Shown: positions 27,713 through 31,726 of the stretch, piece by piece
Numbering within the stretch: the stretch's first letter is position 1
Layout: the number at the start of each line of letters is the position of its first letter
From: Chara braunii
Taxonomy: Eukaryota; Streptophyta; Charophyceae; Charales; Characeae
Direction: 5' to 3'
Length of the DNA: 31,726 nucleotides
NCBI GenBank assembly: GCA_003427395.1
Contig: BFEA01000640.1
Coordinates: 770,198-801,923 of the forward strand
Position numbers and translations under genes: made by a program
Notes under the pieces: generated by a model
What the model was told of the DNA's origin: nothing
Databases searched by the model: none
What the model saw: only the letters and a program-made list of their open reading frames with translations

Positions 27713-30700
27713 TCACTCCCCTTCTTCTTTTATAGCCATAAACCACCTCCCTCTCGCCAATGCAGGTTGGAAGTGTTGGGGGTGCCATATAATGTGATGA
27801 CCCCATGTGGTATCATCCGTCACCGTATGATCGTCTCGGCACACTATAGGCCCCTGAAGCAGTCCAATGTCCGCAGGGATTATGTTTTCAATTTCGTACT
27901 CCAAAGGCTCATCAGATGGAGGTTGTTGTGGAGTTCGAGAGCGTAGCAATTCCATAACGGTACTTGGGCTGTGTGCAAATGGTGCCAGAGTTGCCATCAA
28001 CTCTGGGGAGAGCATTGCTAGAAGCTTCAGATCCAGACTGCCTCCGGATGCCACCGTCATCGTATTGCCCGCCATCTGAGTCGGTGTAACAATAGAAAAA
28101 GTCGGCGGCCGAGTCATTAACTGATCCGTTGAAACCGCCATGCTCGAAGCTCCTCCAGAACCGGACGATGTGCCTGGAACACCCATTCTCTGCGAAGCCG
28201 GGCTGCAAGCTCTTTGCCTCTAAGCTGCCAAAGCCGCTTGCAAAGTACCATTAACACTCTCTTCTTCTGATTCGTCGGCATCAAAGTCCTCACCATCCAC
28301 AAAACAAGTCGTATAACCTGCGATTGTAAACGTTCCGATTTGTCGGTCGAAGTACATTGTCTCCAAGCAGTCGAGAAATGAAACCTCCCTCTCCGATGGT
28401 GCTTTATGATAACCCCTCAAAAGCGTCTCCATTTTTCTTCTTCTGAGGACATAAGTACGTTCCCCTCTGTGTTGTTGCTTTGTTTCGAAGAGAAACTCTC
28501 AAATATTGACCATATTTTGGCCAACCTTGTAGACGAGATCACGTCCTTCATCATGTCGAGGAGGCGGCTTAATAAATTTGGCGAAGTAATCTCATGTTTT
28601 GACCATTTTGTCAATGAACTGAGTGAGGAACTCGAACTTCATACCCTCCCCTTCCAACACAATACAATGACGGTGACTCTTTAACAGCTCCCAAACCAAT
28701 CTCGCATGACCTTTCCCCAGGAAAACAACAGCCTCATCTGCAGGACAAAAATGCTCCAATGTCTCCACCATCGCATTTGGCTCCCTTTCCATACCATCAT
28801 AGACAACTTTCTCCGGTCGATCCATACCTGTCATTTTCCACTTTGATGGTAGAAAGTTCTTCTCCACGACATCAGTCAACATCTTCGACTTTCTCTCTCT
28901 CCGCACAAGTGCCGATATGTCAGTCACCTGCTCGACAAATGATGGACCTGCAACTTGAATATCTTCAAACAAGGGAATAGTGTTGCGATGAAAATCCCCG
29001 TCGTTGGAGTACATGATGACTACCATTCTGTTTATGTCCTCCAAAGGCAAGTTTGCAACCTTATATGTCACTTTCCCCTTTGTTTGTTGTAGACGAGTCC
29101 ATTTGAGAAGATCCAAGTGAATGTCCCACATCGCGACTCGCCTCAAGAATGTGAACTCGCAAGAGCGTGGAACGAAGCACAACAATGTCCAATACTCGCC
29201 GCCAAGTTTTCCCATGAACTTCCAGAGTCCATCAAACACTTGTTCAGTTCACGCACCCATCTGGGTCAGGCAGCACAAATCCAGGATGGTTGTGTGGCAC
29301 GTCAGGTGTCTGACGGCTCTATACATCTCCTTGCAATCCATCTCGTCTGAAACATCGCTCGGTTCCCACTGGAACGGCACGAATACAGATGTCACGTCCT
29401 GTTTCTGGAAATATATATATATCGCTTGTCCCGACATACGAATGCTATGCGAACCCCCAGTTTCGGATCTACGCAACAACTTGTTGACAAATTGAATGTA
29501 CTCTTCGGGGCATTTGTTTGCAAGCGATTTTGTTTTCATGAAGCCCTCCTCTCCTTTCTCATCCTCGCCTCCAAGTGTAGCCGGAAATGACCGCACCCAA
29601 CTCATTTCTTTGAAATGCCGTCGCTGGTCGATCCACCTCTCTGATGTCAATCCTTGATTACAATACTTAGCGAACAAATCAGGAAGGTTGTCGAAGAATG
29701 GTTTCTTCCACTCTGACGGCTTCTTGTGAGGGTCAGGAATGAAGACGAAGTAGTGAAACATTCTCAGCATTGCTCTTTCCTGCTTCACCATTTTCACGTA
29801 TGTCTCCATCAAATGTTTCCCGGCAGTGTGAGCAACTTTACTTAGCCTTGGAGCCAGTATGACACTTCCCACGAGAATGTCTCGCAACAGTTGAAGCCTC
29901 TCACGCCTCCCCAACGTAGACATAACCTTCCATGATCTGACATCCGGATCGCGCACAGCCACGAGGTAACCAGGTCCTCTAGTACCCTGAATCCAGTGCA
30001 CTGGAACCCTGACTCATTTTTCCAACTCGAATCCGGTGCCAGGTCTTGGCGCTTTCCCCGATTCACCTTGTTTGGTGGCAGGCTTCACACCATCTCTCCC
30101 CGGCAACTGTCCACTCTCCCAAGCAGAATACACTTGTTGCACCTTGTCGAACACATCGTCCGTCGCCTTTGCCAATACCATGTAAGGCCCGAGGAAGTCG
30201 GACCACTCCTTGGTCCAAGTCTGAAGTGACGGAGTGACCAAATGATCACTCCTGGTCGCGCACAGAGCCATCGCCGCAAACTCTCTGTAATCCTTATTTT
30301 TGACGTCTGCAGCAGATCCGCCTATAGCTTCTGGACGACCGGCTGCTTGCCACAACTTTCGTATGTTCTTAATGATAGCAATCTGGTGCGGAGGAGTATT
30401 CCATTTGTCCTTCGCATTTTGGAAAGTGCTCAAGGTGCAGTAATTATCCATGCTCCTATCCGGATAGTAAACAGGCCTTGCAGTCCAGTAATCCAAACGG
30501 AGCTCACGGGCGATGTCAGGGCGTTCTTGAGAACATTTTCTCGCCGCCGGAACATTGTGTTGACCATTGAGAGGGTACCAGTAGTACTTGCGCACGGATT
30601 GGAGATCGAATTCGTCGGGCGTCACTCTTCTCGCCCTCACATTTGTGTCGGAAGCCTCAGTATGCATTGTATCATGTAGCCCAATCAACAAAAGGACAGG

Positions 30701-31726
30701 CTTCTCATACAATGCACATACATTCACCCCAGCTGTCCTGATCGTTCTCTCTCTGATAGCTGCCTCACCCGATTCAACCATTGTTTTGTAAAGGTCATCA
30801 ATAAACTCCTAACCGAGGAAGCGTTGATTATATCTGAATTCCTCGTCAGGGATATCCAGAATCCTGTCCAACTTGACAGAAATGAACTGCATTTCCGGCC
30901 TCTGGTTACCATTCTCGTCGAACTCAAGGAAGAAGCCTTTGCTCAGATGACCAGCAGAATTCCCAGGCGGCAGAATCTGCAAACCGGGCGGTCTGGTGAC
31001 TGTCTTGCCCACAACGTCTTCATCCGACTGTGGCTGGTCCGGTGGAAAAAACGAAAGCTTTTTCCATCACACCTCCCTTCGCTGCTTTTTTCCTTGGCTG
31101 CCGTTTTTCTTCATGGCCTCCTCAGCCTCCCGCGTACGTTGGACGACCTCCTCAATTGGCAGCATTTTCAACTTGCATTTGCCCTCCTCTTGCTTGGCTC
31201 CCTCCTCCTGCTTGGTTTTCTTACTGTCCAAAGCACTTCTCCTCTCTTGCCTGATCTTCCTTTTCTTCTCGACTGGTCGGACTGCATCGACATGCGCCGG
31301 CTCGACCCCAACTTCGCGGTGCATTTCCCCACGCCCTGGATCCGCTTCCCAATGCCCATGACCCGGCGCGAGCAGCTGCGTTCGTTTGGAACCCCGATGC
31401 ACATTTGCATACCCTCCCTCGCCGGTTGTTTCCTCTTCTTGCCCTTCATCCTTATACTCAACCCCTAGATGACCCTCCAATTCGCCCGGCCCACCCCTCT
31501 CGCTGATTGTGTGCTCACTCTCTACTTCCTCTTCTTCGCCGCCCTTCTCATATTCTTCGCGTTCTTCATCGCGCTCCCAATCTTCCTCGCTGTTCTCCTC
31601 GTCGTCATCTCCAAAATAATGCGGTCCAGCAGGAATGACCAACTCATAGCGTGGCGGGCGGACCAAGGAAACGGGTTCCTTGGTTGATGTTGGTCTACGC
31701 TTCATAGCGGCTGACGGCACGATTTG
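27713..31726 (-). pseudogene. Long unrecognised coding frame with in-frame stops, possible methyltransferase-like domain
   Basis: One frame, without any shift, can be followed from the right window edge to 27713, about 1330 codons, interrupted at 31067 (TGA), 30809 (TAG), 30014, 29249, 28592 and 28499 (TGA) and 28220 (TAG), ending in TGA at 27713. Segments between stops read as normal protein. The N-terminus is highly acidic (Glu runs), then Lys-rich. The part at 28592-30001 has alternating strand-like and helix-like segments: TTILDLC, YWTLLCFVP, MVVIMYSND, AVVFLGKGHARLVWELL and CIVLEGEG. This order resembles a permuted DNA or RNA methyltransferase lacking clear catalytic motifs, which is weak inference. 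Upstream residues may lie beyond the window. It could be a transposon-encoded protein or a decayed gene. Confidence 0.5.

Noticed and set aside
27557-31726. Reassigned genetic code with TGA and TAG as sense codons
   Set aside because: E1/E2 comparisons show ordinary mutation from CGA and CAG, and normal terminal stops are also used; decay is simpler.

Overview
This is eukaryotic DNA, most likely from the green lineage (a plant or streptophyte alga). Two features support that: both retrotransposons carry a primer binding site matching plant-type initiator tRNA-Met (TGGTATCAGAGC), and the right-hand gene region has splice-site-like junctions and a SUMO-protease domain. Chara-like algae are one guess, but the sequence cannot settle the species. 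No bacterial operons, tRNA, rRNA or CRISPR arrays are visible. Scattered N bases show this is a draft assembly.

About three quarters of the window (1-23935) is two related Ty3/gypsy LTR retrotransposons, both on the minus strand and lying head to tail. Element 1 (E1) runs from beyond the left edge to 12183, with LTRs of about 2.32 kb. Element 2 (E2) spans 12203-23935; its 3' LTR is complete (12203-14571) and its 5' LTR is truncated (22518-23935). Only 19 bp separate E1's 5' LTR from E2's 3' LTR. Read in element direction (right to left), each element has: LTR with TATA box, tRNA-Met PBS, ORF1 (Gag, zinc knuckle, aspartic protease, reverse transcriptase, RNase H), then a separate ORF2 in another frame (PHD-type zinc finger, integrase HHCC domain, DDE core, C-terminal domain). 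Three further unidentified ORFs follow (called X, Y and Z here), then a non-coding stretch with two hairpins, then the 3' LTR. Both elements are dead. E1 is decayed mainly by in-frame stops. E2 also has frameshifts, a lost RT catalytic aspartate, an RNase H deletion and a missing promoter.

The most interesting point is the architecture shared by the two copies: a complete C4HC3 PHD finger fused upstream of integrase, integrase encoded apart from RT across a close stop/start junction, and the X/Y/Z ORFs with a conserved TAAATG junction.

The right end (about 24.4-31.7 kb, minus strand) is different, less GC-rich DNA. A single reading frame can be followed from the right edge for about 4.2 kb, broken only by in-frame TGA and TAG codons. 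It encodes an unrecognised protein with a possible methyltransferase-like fold. After a low-complexity repeat region come candidate exons ending in a Ulp1/C48 SUMO-protease domain (24768-25564), which also has one in-frame stop. This may be an old DNA transposon or a decayed host gene; no transposase is recognised.
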